Part shown: positions 8,577 through 16,968 of the stretch, piece by piece
How positions within the stretch are numbered: position 1 is the first letter of the stretch
Layout: every line of letters starts with the position of its first letter
NCBI RefSeq assembly: GCF_000499385.1
Contig: NW_013655156.1
Span: 17,501-44,812 of the forward strand
From: Eimeria necatrix
Taxonomy: Eukaryota; Apicomplexa; Conoidasida; Eucoccidiorida; Eimeriidae
Direction: 5' to 3'
DNA length: 27,312 bases
Position numbers and translations under genes: made by a program
Notes under the pieces: generated by a model
Database searches by the model: none
Told to the model about the DNA's origin: nothing
The model's input: the letters and a program-made list of their open reading frames with translations, nothing else

Positions 8577-10252
8577 GAGCAGCAGCAGCAGCAGCGAGGC
8601 CAGCAGCGAGCGCTTTACCGACGAGGGGCCCCACACTGACCAAACCAATGGCTGCAATTGCCTCAAACGCATGCAGCGAAAACTCAACCAGCAATTCAAC
8701 AAACTCAAAAATGCCCAGCGAGGGGGCCCCTCGGGGGGCCCCCCAGGGGCCCCCCCCCGGGGGGGGCCCCCCGGGGGCCCCCCAGGGGGCCCCCCAGGGG
8801 GCCCCCCAGGGGGCCCCCCAGGGGGCCCCCCAGGGGGCCCCCCAGGGGGGCCCCCCGGGGGCCCCCAATACCAGCGCAGTGCCGCTCAGGAGGGGCCCTT
8901 AGGGAGCAGCTTCTTATGGGCACAACTAGGGGGCCCCTACGCGAGCCTGCAGGGCCCTGGGGCCCTCCTTTGGGGGCCCCCAGGGGGGCCCCCCACCACG
9001 GCGACCCCCGGTGGTGGGGGCCCCCCAGGGGGGCCCCCAGGGGCCCCCAAAGGGGGGCTGGGGGCCCCTGAGGACTGGGGAAACCCTGAAGAAGAGTGGA
9101 TTGAGTTTTGGGCAATTAGCAAAAGGCGGTTTTATTTTATTTGGGGCCAAAGGAGTAATCAAATAGTGCCTGGGGCCCCTGCAAAGTCCCTTATAGAAGC
9201 CGTAAACCCTAAACCCTAAACCCTAAACCCTCGACAAACCCTAAACCCTAGCAGCCTTCGCCGCGAAGGCAAAGGCCCCCATAAACCGTACACCCTAAAC
9301 TCTCCATATATCCCAAACCCTAAGTAAACCCTAAACCCTCAATAAGCTGTGAATCCACACTAAACCCTAAACCCTTTATAAACCCCAAATCCTAAACCCT
9401 GCGCAACTTATTAACTCCCCGTAAACCCTAAACCCTCGGCAAACCCTAAACCCTGAAAAAGCACTTCCTGTCTTGAAAAGCCAAGGTCTCAAATCTAAAC
9501 TCTGACTCCAAACCCTAAACCCTCATAGCCAAACCCTAAACCCTCATCGCCAAACCCTAAACCCTCATCGCCAAACGCTAAACCCTCATCACCAAACCCT
9601 AAACCCTCACCACCAAACCCTAAACCCTCACCACCGAACCCTAAACCCTCACCACCAACCCTACTTCTAGTCCTCCAACTTTCGATAATTTCTGCAGAAG
9701 TTTCAAGCCAGCCTAAACCCTTTCATCCTCAAACCCTAAACCCTTTCAGCCCCAAACCCTAAACCCTTTCAGCCCCAAACCCTAAACCCTTTGAGCCCCA
9801 AACCCCAAGCCATTCCAGCCCCAAACCCTAAACCCTTTCGCCCCAAACCCTAAACCCTTCCGCCCCAAACCCTATACCCTTTCTCCCCAAACCGTCTATA
9901 TTCTCTGCGGATTCGCTGCTTTTAGGGTTTAGGGTTTAGGGTTTAGGGTTTAGGGTTTGCGTCTGTGCAGTTTGACTCTCCGCTCAAATTCCCCTTTGAT
10001 GGGCCTGAGGGCCCAGGGGGGCCCCCCTCTTCCGCGCCGAGGCCCCGCGGGGGGCCCCCCAAGCTAAAAAGGGTCAGGGGGGCCCCCCCCTCCAGCAGCA
10101 ATTTGGGGGCCCCGGGGGCCCCCCCCTCCAGCAGCAATTTGGGGGGCCCCCCCAGCAGCAGCAATTTGGGGGCCCCCCTTCAAGAGGAGACAGTTGAAGA
10201 GACCTCGAGGCCCCGAAAAAGCAGAACTTGCAAACGGGCGAATCCAGGCTTG

Positions 10253-10284
<32 letters not shown>

Positions 10285-10549
10285 AGCAGCAGCGGAGCCT
10301 GCTGCAGCTGCTGCTGCTGCGGCGGAGCCCGCTTCCACTGCTGCTGCAGCAGAGCCTGCTGTTGCTGCTCCCGCTGCTTCTGCTGCTGCTGCTGCAGCAC
10401 TAGAACCCCCCTGTGGATTCGCCTCAGGAGGGGGGCCCCCCGGGGCGCCTCAGGGGGGCCCCCAGGGGGGTCCCCAGGGGGGCCCCCAGAGGGGCCCCCA
10501 GGGGGGCCCCCAGGGGGGCCCCCCGGCGGTGGCCTGGGGGCCCCCGTAG
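6103..10549 (+). CDS. Gene B: five-exon gene, Gly/Pro- and Ala/Ser-rich protein (about 820 aa), family unknown
   Basis: Proposed exons: 6103-6870, 7641-7857, 7915-7946, 8335-9201 and 9971-10549 (TAG stop). Phases match at every junction (2463 nt). Splice sites: CGC|GTAAGC to CTGCTGCTCAG; GGGG|GTTTAT to TTTGTTTTGCACAG; CTC|GTAACA to TTTGTGCGCTCAG; GCC|GTAAAC to GCGTCTGTGCAG. Ordered regions include SAARDLLARSDAYFGQVGLL, VLREKLRVVARELGALKGAP, VRVFVMRLLAVGFLWPSVYS and QRKLNQQFNKLKNAQRGGP. Linkers are Gly/Pro repeats encoded by GGGGCCCC units. FVMRLLAVGFLWP is a short hydrophobic helix, possibly membrane-facing. No known domain or catalytic motif. ATG 6103 is the first Met, but an earlier exon is possible. 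The C-terminus is unsure: another frame across the last G/C run reads RSRSEFELADLDNFIQM, so one homopolymer error would change it. Confidence 0.62.
6650..6659 (+). repeat. Palindromic element TGTACAGACA, gene B exon 1
   Basis: Preceded by TTTGAG and read V-Y-R-H within FEVYRHQEVAAALLP. The TTTGAG could also serve as an acceptor, making the upstream CTG and GGGGCCCC part an intron. Confidence 0.75.
6871..7640 (+). other. Gene B intron 1: GGGGCCCC array followed by AT-rich DNA
   Basis: The donor GTAAGC is followed by about 20 GGGGCCCC units spaced roughly 20 bp apart (6880-7285), then about 330 bp of AT-rich DNA including a perfect TTAA run at 7541-7590. The acceptor is GCTGCTGCTCAG. Confidence 0.55.
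7650..7659 (+). repeat. Palindromic element variant TGTATAGACA, gene B exon 2
   Basis: Read C-I-D in ALECIDSSSSEG, the same alternative frame as in gene A exon 4. It lies 10 bp after the proposed acceptor. Confidence 0.65.
7952..8168. repeat. Telomere-type blocks, AAACCCT orientation
   Basis: A clean block at 7952-8008, short units near 8025 and a degenerate block at 8095-8168. Confidence 0.93.
8284..8324. repeat. Telomere-type block, TTTAGGG orientation
   Basis: Almost six heptamers, ending 10 bp before the acceptor of gene B exon 4. Confidence 0.95.
8387..8396 (+). repeat. Degenerate palindromic element TGTACAGCTG, gene B exon 4
   Basis: Read S-V-Y-S-C-G. Only the left half and the CAGCTG flank match, so this assignment is weak. 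Confidence 0.4.
8777..8852. repeat. 12-bp GGGGGCCCCCCA tandem array inside gene B exon 4
   Basis: Six to seven near-perfect 12-mers encode a run of G-G-P-P. The unit is a multiple of three and almost self-complementary, so Gly/Pro/Ala-rich frames are open on both strands. Confidence 0.9.
9510..9656. repeat. 21-bp minisatellite derived from telomere-type units
   Basis: Seven contiguous 21-bp units, each AAACCCTAAACCCT plus a 7-bp tail (CATAGCC, CATCGCC, CATCACC, then CACCACC). The tail changes stepwise along the array. Confidence 0.93.
9731..9888. repeat. 22-23-bp minisatellite derived from telomere-type units
   Basis: Seven units of AAACCCTAAACCCT plus a tail such as TTCAGCCCC (four units of 23 bp) or TTCGCCCC-like (three units of 22 bp). 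Confidence 0.92.
9921..9958. repeat. Telomere-type block, TTTAGGG orientation
   Basis: More than five heptamers, followed by GCGTCTGTGCAG, the acceptor of gene B exon 5. It faces the AAACCCT field across about 30 bp. Confidence 0.95.
10080..10180. repeat. Three-copy repeat coding PPSSSNLG in gene B exon 5
   Basis: G-run/C-run followed by CCAGCAGCAATTT, three times. Translated as three P-S-S-S-N-L-G units. Confidence 0.85.
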
Positions 10550-10560
10550 TCGCTCGGAGT

Positions 10561-10985
10561 TTGAATTAGCTGACTTAGATAATTTCATTCAAATGAAAAA
10601 TATTTTTTATTTTGATTTTTAGTTTATTGCTTTTTTGTTATTGCTTCGAGATGAGCTGGCGCGTGCTGTTGAAGACTTATTTGCAAGTAATACAATAAAT
10701 AAAAAGAAATAATTAATTGAATTAATTTAATAATGAATTAAGTAGTTAGTTCGATTAATTAATTAATTTAATTTATTAATTAATTAAAGTCTACATAAAA
10801 CGGAAAAAAAATAAAAGACCGAAAAAAGATAAAAAGGCGGAAAATGGCAAAATAAAGGAAAATAAAGACGAAAAGAAGACAAAAGAAGACAGAAAAAGAT
10901 TAAGAATATAAAAAAGACAAAAACTTTCAAAAAAAGGAGAAAAAAGACAAAAGAAATAAAGAAATGAAATAATTGAGGCAAGGGC
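10561..10985. other. AT-rich spacer with a long polypurine tract
   Basis: No gene seen. 10680-10795 is TTAA-rich. 10800-10980 is about 180 bp of almost only A and G on the plus strand (AAAAGAAGACAAAAG style) with few pyrimidines. It follows the proposed gene B stop, so it may include the 3' untranslated region. Confidence 0.7.
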
Positions 10986-12440
10986 CCCCCATGGGGCCCC
11001 CAAAGAAAAGCCCCAAACTTAAACAAATCTTAAGTCCACAAGTTCGAAAGAAATTCCCTAAAGGGGGGCCCCCCGACACAGGGGCCTCCCCAGGCTTCTG
11101 TGGGGGCCCCCCACCTTCTAGGGGTTTAGTACCCTGTGGGGGGCCCCCCTAAGGGGGCCCCCGCGGAACATTTCGGGGCCTACAGCTCACCTGGGGGCCC
11201 CTCAGCAGCCCTTCAAGTCCCCAGGGGCCCCCAGGTTTTGCTGGGGCCCTCAAGGGGAGGGCCCTATTCTACTTTTGGGGCCCCCCAACAACCTTGGGGG
11301 CCCCCTTGGGGGCCCCCTTGGGGTCCACCTTGGGGGCCCCCAAGGGGCCCCTTGGGGGCCCCCTTGGGGGCCCTGCTCCCTCTTTAAGGACCCAGCAGCG
11401 TTGGGGCCCCACAGACAGCCTAGAGAACTTCAGAAACACATTGGGGCCCCCAGAATCAGATTTGGGGGCCCTTAAAACAGATTGGGGGCCCCAGAAATGC
11501 ATTAGGGGGCCCCACAAACAGATTGGGGGCCCCACAAACAGATTGGGGGCCCCCAGAAACAGGATGGGGGGCCCCCCATACAGCTTGGGGGGCCCCACAG
11601 GCAGGCTGGAGGGCCCTATACACAGCTTTGGGGGCCCCACAAGCAACTGTGGGGCCCCACAGGCAAATTAGGGGCCCCACACGCGGACTGAGGGGCCCCC
11701 CAGGTGCATTGGGGGGCCCCCGAAACAGACTGGGGCCCCCAGATACACAGGGGGGCCCCGGAGACACGGTGGGGGGCCCCACAGGCACACTGGGGGCCCC
11801 ACAGGCACATTAGGGGCCCCTTATACAACTGGGGGGCAACTGAACAACTTGGGGCCCCAAGGGGGCCCCCCAAAGGGGGCCCCCAAAGGCAGCTTGTGGG
11901 GCCCTATTTACAGCTCGGGGGGCCCCCCGGGAAGCTTTAGGGGCCCCAAAAAGAGCTTTTGGGAGTACCCTTTGGGGGCCCCCTTTGGGGGCCCCCAAAG
12001 GGTACTCTCAAAGGACGTCCCCCAAAAGGGGGGTCCCAAAGGGGGCCTGCAAAGGGGGCCCCCAAAGGGGGCCCCCAAAGGGGGCCTCCAAAAAGAGGGA
12101 CCGAAAGGGGGCCCCCAAAGGGGGCCCCCAAAAGGGGGCCCCCAAAAACGAGCCCACAAAAGGGGAGCCCCCAAGGGGGCCCCCACAGGGGGCCCCCAAA
12201 GGGGGGCCCCCAAAAAGAGCTCTTCGGGGCCCCCAAAAGGGGCTGGGGGCCCCGCAAGCCACTTTAGGGGCCCCCAAAAATGGGCTGGGGGCCCCAGTGG
12301 CGGCTTGGGGGGCCCCGGGTACAGATTGGGGGCCCCTAGTGGAACTTTGGGGGCCCCAAGAATGCTTTGGGGGCCCCACAAGCAACTTAGGGGGCCCCCA
12401 AGACAGATTGGGGGCCCCCCAGGCCTCGGGGGCCCCTTTT
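10986..12440. repeat. Large GGGGCCCC minisatellite, about 1.45 kb
   Basis: At least 60 G-run/C-run palindromes. From about 11470 to 11830 the period is 20-21 bp, with a GGGGCCCC core and variable arms (CACAAACAGATT, CACAGGCAGGCT). At 12030-12160 the unit shortens to about 13 bp (AAAGGGGGCCCCC). From about 12230 the 20-bp form returns. The 13-bp unit is not a multiple of three, so open frames here are not evidence of coding. No gene is supported; a GTGAGC donor after CCCAG on the minus strand near 11191 is isolated. Confidence 0.88.
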
Positions 12441-12494
12441 GCTTTTAGTTTGCTGTTTGTAAAAATAAATATAAATAAGTAGCTGGATTGCCCC

Positions 12495-12531
12495 TTAGGG
12501 TTTAGGGTTTAGGGTTTAGGGTTTAGGGTTT
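12495..12531. repeat. Telomere-type block, TTTAGGG orientation
   Basis: Five heptamers. The stop codon of the extended gene C frame (AAACCCTAA on the minus strand) lies within it. Confidence 0.94.
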
Positions 12532-12856
12532 GGGCGGCTGCTGCTGCTGCCGTGGCCCCTGAGGAGTCTTTCGCTGCTGCTGCTGCTTCTGCTGCTTCTG
12601 CTGCAGCTGCAGTTCTTGCTGCTGCTGCGCTTGCTGCTGCAGCAGCTGCTGCTGCTCCTGGATTTCCTCCTGCTGTTGCTTCTTCTCTTGCGGTTGTTGT
12701 TGAAGGAGTGTTTGCTGCTGCAATATCTCCTGCTGCTGCTGCGGTTGCTGCTGCTGCAGTTGCTGCTGCTGCAGTTGCTGCTGCTGCACTTGTTGCTACT
12801 GCTTTTCTGCTGAAGATGCTGCAGCGCTACGTTCTGCAGAGCCTGCAGCTTCGCGT

Positions 12857-12889
<33 letters not shown>

Positions 12890-13381
12890 ATTTTGCCATT
12901 CACTGCTGCTGCTTTTGCTGCTGCTTGTACAGTGTCCTTGCTCTTTGCTGCCGCTGCTGCTGCCGTTGCTGCTGCTGCTGCTGCTGCTGAACTGGTCGGC
13001 GTTGCTGGGGCTGCTTTGTCCCTTGCTGCTGTCGTGCCTGCTTCTGCTGTTGCTGTTGCTGCTGCTTCTGCTGTTGCTGTTGCTGCTGTTGCTGCTGTTG
13101 CTGCTGCAGGCAGTGCTGCCGCTGCTGCGGCTGTTCGTGCTGCTGCAGAAGAAAGTGCTGCTGCTGCTGCATCGTGTGCTGCTGCTGCTACCACCTGCGC
13201 TCTTTTGGCTGCTTCTGCTGCTGCTGCGTCTGCTGCTACTGCTGCTGCTTGTATCTTCTGTGTCGCTGCTGTGTCTGCTGCTGCTTTGGCTGCCTTGGCT
13301 GCTGCTGCACCTTCAGCTTTTTTCTCCGCTACTGCTGCTGCTGCGCTTGTTGCTGTTGCTGCTGTTGCCGCCGCGTCCTTG

Positions 13382-13412
<31 letters not shown>

Positions 13413-13537
13413 GTGGTAGAACTGCTGCTGTTGCTGTTGGACCCGCTGCTGCTGCTTCTGCTGCTGCAGGTGCTGCAGCAGGTGCAGCTGATGCCTTTGC
13501 ATCCTTCCCAGCTGCTGCAGTGTCGGTCCCCATGTTC

Positions 13538-13578
<41 letters not shown>

Positions 13579-13742
13579 ACTTCCAGCTGCCTCTAGGCCT
13601 GGCAGCCCACTCCAGTGTACAGAAGCGCCCAAGACAGAGTCGCGCAGTTCGCTGCTGCGGCTGCTGCTGCTGCTGCTGCTTCTGCTGCGGCCTTCGTTGC
13701 TGCTGTCGCTGCCGCTGTCGTTGCTGCTGTCAGCGACGCCGC

Positions 13743-13774
<32 letters not shown>

Positions 13775-13791
13775 TTGTTGCTGCTAATCAT
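12523..13791 (-). CDS. Gene C: Ala-rich then Gln-rich protein, interrupted by one in-frame TAG
   Basis: From ATG 13791 the minus frame runs 331 codons to TAG at 12798-12796. It starts with Ser/Asn runs (MISSNNSSNNSS), passes LGASVHWSGLPGLEAAG, and becomes an Ala-rich segment with regular Lys, Glu, Asp and Arg (AEKKAEGAAAAKAAKAAADT, AAAEAAKRAQVV), probably a long helix. After the TAG the same frame continues 90 codons as Gln-rich sequence (QEILQQQTLLQQQPQEKKQQ, EEIQEQQQLLQQQ) to a TAA. The TAG sits between CAG and CAA, one transition from a Gln codon. It may be a true stop, a mutation or error, or the boundary of a short intron. The plus strand is also open, but as hydrophobic Ala/Leu/Phe runs. 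Function unknown. Confidence 0.5.
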
Positions 13792-13817
13792 TGTATGTCT
13801 TTTCTTTTCTTGAGCAG

Positions 13818-14226
13818 CAAAAGCAGACTCAGACAAAAGGCCCCCCAGGGGCCCCCTGGGGCTCCTTAGCCCGAGGAGGCTCTTGGGGCGGGGGGCCCCC
13901 AGGGGGCCCCCCGGGGGCCCCAGGAGGCCCCCCGGGGTCTTGTGGGGCCCCGCAGGGGCCCCCTGGGGGCCCCCGGGGGGCCCCTCCTCTTGGGGGACTT
14001 CAGAGTGCCTGTGCTTCCCCTTGGGGGCCCCTTGGGGGCCCCCTTGAGGGGCCCCCGAAAGTCTTTTTTGAAGTCCTTTTTTCTTTTGTTGTTGCTGTAG
14101 AGAGAGCTCCGCCTGCGGTGTACATACAGCTCAGAAGCTGAGGTGTATCGACAGGTCCACTGGTCCACTTGCATGCAAAAGGAAACTCACATCTCTTGCC
14201 TGCGAGCAAAACAAGAAAAGAAATAA
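13818..14226 (+). CDS. Gene D: last two exons of an unrecognised gene
   Basis: Exon 13818-14060 follows an excellent acceptor (TTTTCTTTTCTTGAGCAG) and reads QKQTQTKGPPGAPWGSLARG, then a Gly/Pro linker. Exon 14101-14226 follows TTTGTTGTTGCTGTAG and reads RELRLRCTYSSEAEVYRQVH, then WSTCMQKETHISCLRAKQEK and a TAA stop. Phase is 0 at the junction. The proposed 40-bp intron is very short; unspliced, the frame would end ERAPPAVYIQLRS. Earlier exons are not identified. They may lie beyond gene C, or this may be a distant 3' end of gene B. The last exon carries two palindromic elements. Confidence 0.5.
14119..14153 (+). repeat. Palindromic element, two copies 25 bp apart
   Basis: TGTACATACA (14119-14128) and TGTATCGACA (14144-14153), in gene D exon 2. 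The second is preceded by TGAG and read V-Y-R-Q. Confidence 0.75.
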
Positions 14227-14291
14227 ACAAATATTAATTAATTAAATTAAAACAAGAAAAGAAATAAACAAACATTAATTAATTAAATTAA
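14209..14291. repeat. 41-bp direct repeat, two copies
   Basis: ACAAGAAAAGAAATAAACAA followed by an AATTAATTAAATTAAA tail occurs twice with a 41-bp period. It overlaps the stop of gene D and supplies AATAAA-like words. Confidence 0.85.
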
Positions 14292-14409
14292 AAAGGACAT
14301 TTGTTTTAAATGCAATAAACAAAAAGGGGCAGCAAAGGACTTCTATTCAAATGCTGCCGCGGTTTAAGTGCAGCAGCAAATACAGCAAGAGCTCTGGCTC
14401 TCAAGGGTC

Positions 14410-14438
14410 TAGGGTTTAGGGTTTAGGGTTTAGGGTTT
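14410..14438. repeat. Telomere-type block, TTTAGGG orientation
   Basis: Four heptamers. The surrounding 14292-14630 holds AT-rich DNA and an AAAT run at 14519-14554. No gene seen. Confidence 0.94.
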
Positions 14439-14516
14439 GGGGTTCCGCACCATCTGTCAGTCGATTGGTTCTTATCAAAACAGAGTAATCATAAACAAAC
14501 CGCAATCAACAAATAA

Positions 14517-14558
<42 letters not shown>

Positions 14559-14628
14559 AATTAATTAATCAGTTACTTAATTAATTAGTTTAAAGAATCT
14601 GCGCCGCTGCTTTGTCTCGCCTTCCGCT

Positions 14629-14633
<5 letters not shown>

Positions 14634-14712
<79 letters not shown>

Positions 14713-14870
14713 NNNNNNNNNNNNNNNNNNNNNNNNNNNNNNNNNNNNNNNNNNNNNNNNNNNNNNNNNNNNNNNNNNNNNNNNNNNNNNNNNNNNNNNN
14801 NNNNNNNNNNNNTATATATACATATATATATGTATATATAGATATATACATGTATATATATATAATAATT
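14634..14870. repeat. TA microsatellite containing the assembly gap
   Basis: TA dinucleotides on both sides of exactly 100 N (14713-14812), so the gap is a placeholder and its true length is unknown. Confidence 0.97.
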
Positions 14871-16030
14871 TAATATGATATATTTGCTATTAATTTATTT
14901 ATTAATAATACATTTGTGATGGCTCTGCTGATGAATAGATAATTTAAATCAAATAATTCCCCTTAGATGTATTAAGGCCTGGGCCTGAGCCGAACTGACA
15001 ACCTTCTGCAGCGCGAAGATTGGATTAAAAAAGGAAGAAAATGAATTTAAAATGGCAATAAATGAATGAAAAATAAAAAATAATTAAATAATTGAAAGAA
15101 TTAAATGCAAAGGCTTAAAAATAAAAAGAAAAAAGGAAAAAAAAGACAAAAAAATTCGTGAGCGCCCCTGCACTTTGAGGTGTACGTACACCTCAGCCAT
15201 TACACTTGACTTTCCTCGACTTTCCATTTTCGATGAATTTTCACTTTTTGTTTTTATTTTCAATTATTTGTTTATTATTTGGATTATTTATCATTTATTT
15301 TTATATTTTAAAACTTATTTTATTTATTTTTTACATTTTTTCCTTCTTTTTAATCTCATTTAGCGCACCAGCTAAGGCGAAGTCCAGTTTGAAGAAACTG
15401 CTGCTGTTTATGACTTAATATTTATACTTTATTATTTATCTTTTATTATTTATTAACTCTTATTTTTTATTTTTATTATTAATTTATTTTTTTCTCTTTT
15501 TTCTTTTCAGTTCTATTTACTTTTACTTACCACTCCACTTTATCCATTTCAATACATTTTTGTCCATCTCGATCAACTTTTGTCAATTTTTGTTTATTTT
15601 ATTTAATTTCAGTTCATTTTATTTCATTTTAATTCATTTTAATTCATTTTATTTCAATTTAGTTCATTTTATTGTATTCTAATTCAGTTTAATAAATTTA
15701 AATTTGTTTAAATTCGTTTAAATTGATTTAAATAACACTAATTCATTCTCTTAATTCATCTTAAATCATTTTAATTCATTTTTATTGACTCTTGTTTTAT
15801 TCCCAACACGCACTCGCTGCAATTATGAGCCAAACTTGTGAGTTTTTTTAATTACATTAAATAAAATAAATTTAAATGCAGTTTGCCATTTTAATTATAA
15901 AACAAATTAAATTTATTGAGTACAATTTGCTAATTTAATTATGAAAAAATTAAATTTATTGAATACAATTTTCCAATTTAATTATAAAATAAATTAAATT
16001 CCTAAAATGCAATTTGCCAATTTAATAATA
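14871..16030. other. AT-rich region, mostly gene-free
   Basis: Long runs of ATTTA- and TTTTAATTCA-like words. 15877-16030 is a tandem repeat of four 43-44-bp units (starts 15877, 15921, 15964, 16008) with the core CAATTTGCCAATTTAATTAT. A palindromic element lies at 15181-15190. Open frames here are short and AT-driven. Confidence 0.7.
15176..15195. repeat. Perfect 20-bp palindrome TGAGGTGTACGTACACCTCA
   Basis: The longest form of the recurrent element. On the minus strand it opens a frame VYVHLKVQGRSRIF and on the plus strand VYVHLSHYT, so the coding strand, if any, is undecided. Confidence 0.85.
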
Positions 16031-16076
16031 AAAATAAAATCCTGCAAATGCATGCAGCCGAAAGCCCCAAACTCAC

Positions 16077-16105
16077 CGCCTGCATGCAGCCAAATTGAAG
16101 GCCGC
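16077..16105 (-). CDS. Candidate 29-nt mini-exon
   Basis: On the minus strand CATGCAAAG|GCGGCC opens [10 protein letters not shown] and closes at GCG|GTGAGT, a strong donor. Three TGCATGC words surround it (16049-16055, 16081-16087, 16109-16115). Too short for certainty. Confidence 0.3.
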
Positions 16106-16118
16106 CTTTGCATGCATT

Positions 16119-16590
16119 TGAAATATAAATATAAATATAAATATAAATATAAATATAAATATAAGCATAAATCTAAATATAAGCATAAATATAAATATAA
16201 ATATAAATATAAATATAAATATAAATATAAATATAAATATAAATATAAATATAAATACAATAATAAGCATAAATACAAATATAAATATAAATATAAATAT
16301 AAATATAAATATAAATATAAATATAAATATAAATATATATAAATATAAGTATAATTATGAATATAAATATAAATATAAATATAAGCATAAATGTAAATAT
16401 AAATATAAATATAAATATAAATATAAATATAAATATAAATATAAGAATAAGTATAAATACAAATATAAGTATAAATATGAATACCAGTATAAATATAAAT
16501 ACAAGCAGAGATATAAATATAAGTGTTAGGCCAAATTTAAATATGTTTTGAAATATAAATGTAAATAGAAATATAAACGCAAAGATATGA
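16119..16590. repeat. AAATAT hexanucleotide tract
   Basis: About 70 units of ATAAAT/AAATAT decay towards the right. Lys-Tyr, Ile-Phe and Asn-Ile alternating frames across it are artefacts. Confidence 0.93.
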
Positions 16591-16616
16591 TAAGAGTAAA
16601 TATACAAAGAGGACTA

Positions 16617-16690
16617 AGACAGCAGCAGCAGCAGCAGCAGCAGCTGCTGCAGCAGCAGCAGCTGCTGCTGCTGCTGCTGTTGCTGCAGCG
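16617..16690. repeat. CAG then CTG inverted tract
   Basis: About eight CAG units run into CTG units, with a second small CAG/CTG switch, so the sequence can fold on itself. Confidence 0.85.
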
Positions 16691-16699
16691 AAACGAGTC

Positions 16700-16909
16700 C
16701 GTCAAACAAGAAGAAAAGACTAATCTTTTGAACTAGTTGATCTGATTAAATTAAATTAAATTAAATTAAAATTTAATTTAATTTAATTAAACATAATTTA
16801 ATTTGATTAATTTGATTAAACTGAATTGATTAAAATAATTTAATTTAATTCTTTGTTAATTTCCAGCTCACCGCCTCCTCCTGCAAACGTTTAAACGCAG
16901 CAGCGCGAG

Positions 16910-16968
<59 letters not shown>

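Larger units (their letters stand above)
9203..9888. repeat. Long degenerate AAACCCT field in gene B intron 4
   Basis: Over 30 AAACCCT-like units, mostly in pairs, with short spacers. It begins within the GTAAACCCT donor. It includes two ordered sub-arrays (9510-9656 and 9731-9888) and is followed by the opposite-strand block at 9921-9958. Confidence 0.93.

Noticed and set aside
9510..9888. CRISPR-like array
   Set aside because: Regular 21- and 23-bp units, but the spacers are only 7-9 bp and similar to each other. It is a telomere-derived minisatellite in a eukaryote.
11294..12482. Collagen-like Gly-Pro-Lys / Trp-Gly-Pro open frames on both strands
   Set aside because: The 13-bp and 20-bp units change frame every copy and the palindromic unit keeps all frames open. 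No splice or start context supports coding.
12925..12940. TTGTACAGTGTCC as another copy of the palindromic element
   Set aside because: The spacing of the arms is wrong and the flanks do not match.
12857..13813. 318-aa plus-strand open frame over gene C
   Set aside because: It reads as hydrophobic Ala/Val/Leu/Phe runs. The opposite frame has regular Lys/Glu/Asp/Gln and a sensible start, so the plus frame is treated as a shadow, with some doubt.
14585..14878. Tyr-Ile ORFs through the N gap
   Set aside because: TA dinucleotide translated across unknown bases.
15175..15418. Plus-strand ORFs of Phe/Ile/Leu near the 15181 element
   Set aside because: AT-rich composition without a signal peptide, charge pattern or splice support. 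The hydrophobicity follows from TTT/ATT codons.
16007..16607. Lys-Tyr, Ile-Phe and Asn-Ile repeat ORFs
   Set aside because: Direct translation of the AAATAT hexanucleotide tract.
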